This document shows, piece after piece, positions 34,347 through 35,215 of a DNA stretch of 35,215 bases. The stretch comes from Candidatus Omnitrophota bacterium (GTDB lineage: Bacteria; Omnitrophota; Gorgyraeia; Aquiviventales; Aquiviventaceae): the NCBI GenBank assembly GCA_023247235.1, contig JAHFGW010000013.1, positions 1 through 35,215 of the forward strand, in the 5' to 3' direction. The stretch's first letter is position 1, and each line of letters starts with the position of its first letter. The position numbers and the translations under genes were made by a program. The notes beneath the pieces are model-generated. The model was not told where the DNA came from and did no database searches. It saw only the letters and a program-made list of their open reading frames with translations.

Positions 34347-35215
34347 TTATTCGACACCGACGACCGTCACCGCGCACCGAGCCTTCCCCGTCGGGCTGGC
34401 CACTTCAAGAATCAGCTCAGCTGGCTCTGGGCGAACGAGCCAGAGACCGGGGACCGGCGACGGCCGTTCCGGTGAAGTCCTGACGTCTCCAGTCGCAAGG
34501 GCGGCGCATGTCGGCAGCGCGGCCGTATCGTCACAACCCACCGCGGCGTCCTGCCGCGGACCTTTCCAGCCAAGCGACGTGATCGTGCGCACGTCCTCGC
34601 TGTGGCTCCAGACTACCGTAAACCGCTCCTTCACCGCAGCCTGAGCGGGTGCGTCGAGCAGGCACGACGGATAATCCTCCGGATTGATCAAGATCTGCAG
34701 ACGGCGCTCGCCGAACGCCCCGGTCGCATCAGTGACCTGCACGGTGAATTGGACCGCCATCGGTTCCTTGACTACGGGCCGCACGCGCCCGGCGATGATG
34801 CCAGTGGTCGGGTTCAGCACCAGGCCATCGGGCAGCGTCCCGTCGATGACGCGCCAATTCCGGTAGGTCGGCATGCCGCCAGCGGCCGCCAGCGGCGCGT
34901 AGTAGAAAGCGCCCGAGGTGGCATCGGTCAGCACCGACGTGGCGATGATCAAGCCGTTGGGGATCGGCAGCGGCGGCTCCTCCACCGGCGGAGGCTCGGT
35001 CGGCGGCAGCTCGACCTTTGGCGTCGTGACGGACACTGCGCGGCTCCGCTCGCTCTCATTGCCTGCCGCATCCAGCGCGGTAATCCGATACACGTAGGTG
35101 GTGCCTTCGCTGAGGCCGCTATCGATGTGCGAGGTATCGAGATCCGTTCCTTCCAGCGCGCTGTCCCGGTAGACCCGGTAGCTCGCAATGCCCACATTGT
35201 CCTTCGCCGGCTGCC
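34347..35215 (-). CDS. FN3/Ig-like (He_PIG-type) protein, N-terminus beyond the window
   Basis: PAKDNVGIASYRVYRDSALEGT...TTYVYRITALDAAGNES (FN3) and GTLPDGLVLNPTTGIIAGRV (putative Ig). Frame open to window end. Confidence 0.78.
   Translation of the reverse strand, partial: QPAKDNVGIASYRVYRDSALEGTDLDTSHIDSGLSEGTTYVYRITALDAAGNESERSRAVSVTTPKVELPPTEPPPVEEPPLPIPNGLIIATSVLTDATSGAFYYAPLAAAGGMPTYRNWRVIDGTLPDGLVLNPTTGIIAGRVRPVVKEPMAVQFTVQVTDATGAFGERRLQILINPEDYPSCLLDAPAQAAVKERFTVVWSHSEDVRTITSLGWKGPRQDAAVGCDDTAALPTCAALATGDVRTSPERPSPVPGLWLVRPEPAELILEVASPTGKARCAVTVVGVE

Overview
A GC-rich (roughly 65-70% by eye) bacterial chromosomal window with dense, operon-organised core genes. No rRNA, tRNA, CRISPR array, transposase or phage gene was found. 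Left to right: (i) BatA-like/vWA-vWA/PDZ-TPR operon followed by lexA; (ii) cupin lipoprotein, DUF819 membrane protein and NlpC/P60 lipoprotein; (iii) stand-alone AsnC/Lrp effector-domain protein and ferredoxin; (iv) Elp3-like radical SAM/GNAT enzyme, small GNAT, peptide deformylase and YgfZ/GcvT-like protein; (v) thiol peroxidase; (vi) histidine kinase with a degenerate GGDEF domain plus receivers; (vii) sulfur/siroheme module (radical SAM, AhbA/AhbB-like tandem protein, sulfite/nitrite reductase, DsrE-like, MoeB/ThiF-rhodanese); (viii) REC-HK-REC hybrid kinase; (ix) a complex I operon nuoABCD-EF(fused)-GHI-trxB lacking nuoJKLMN here; (x) an edge-truncated FN3/Ig protein. The most unusual signal is not a gene. 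Several short gaps between genes, and a few positions inside reading frames, are filled by palindromic elements. Five of these share an architecture rather than a sequence: two inverted arms, each built from tandem 7-nt units (TCGTGGT/TCGAGGC, AGACAxG, AGCGTTC, TGTTCGG, TCGTGGC). One copy sits in frame inside Elp3 and another encodes the N-terminus/signal-peptide region of the PDZ protein. A second, GC-rich palindrome family (core GGCGGGGCTCGC) lies inside the BatA, YgfZ and NuoB reading frames. Other standout observations: an in-frame TAA splitting nuoD, a NuoE-NuoF fusion, a near-leaderless promoter with a dyad around its -10, and a perfect TGTGA-N6-TCACA box before nuoA. All calls come from reading the sequence and supplied translations; no database search was run.
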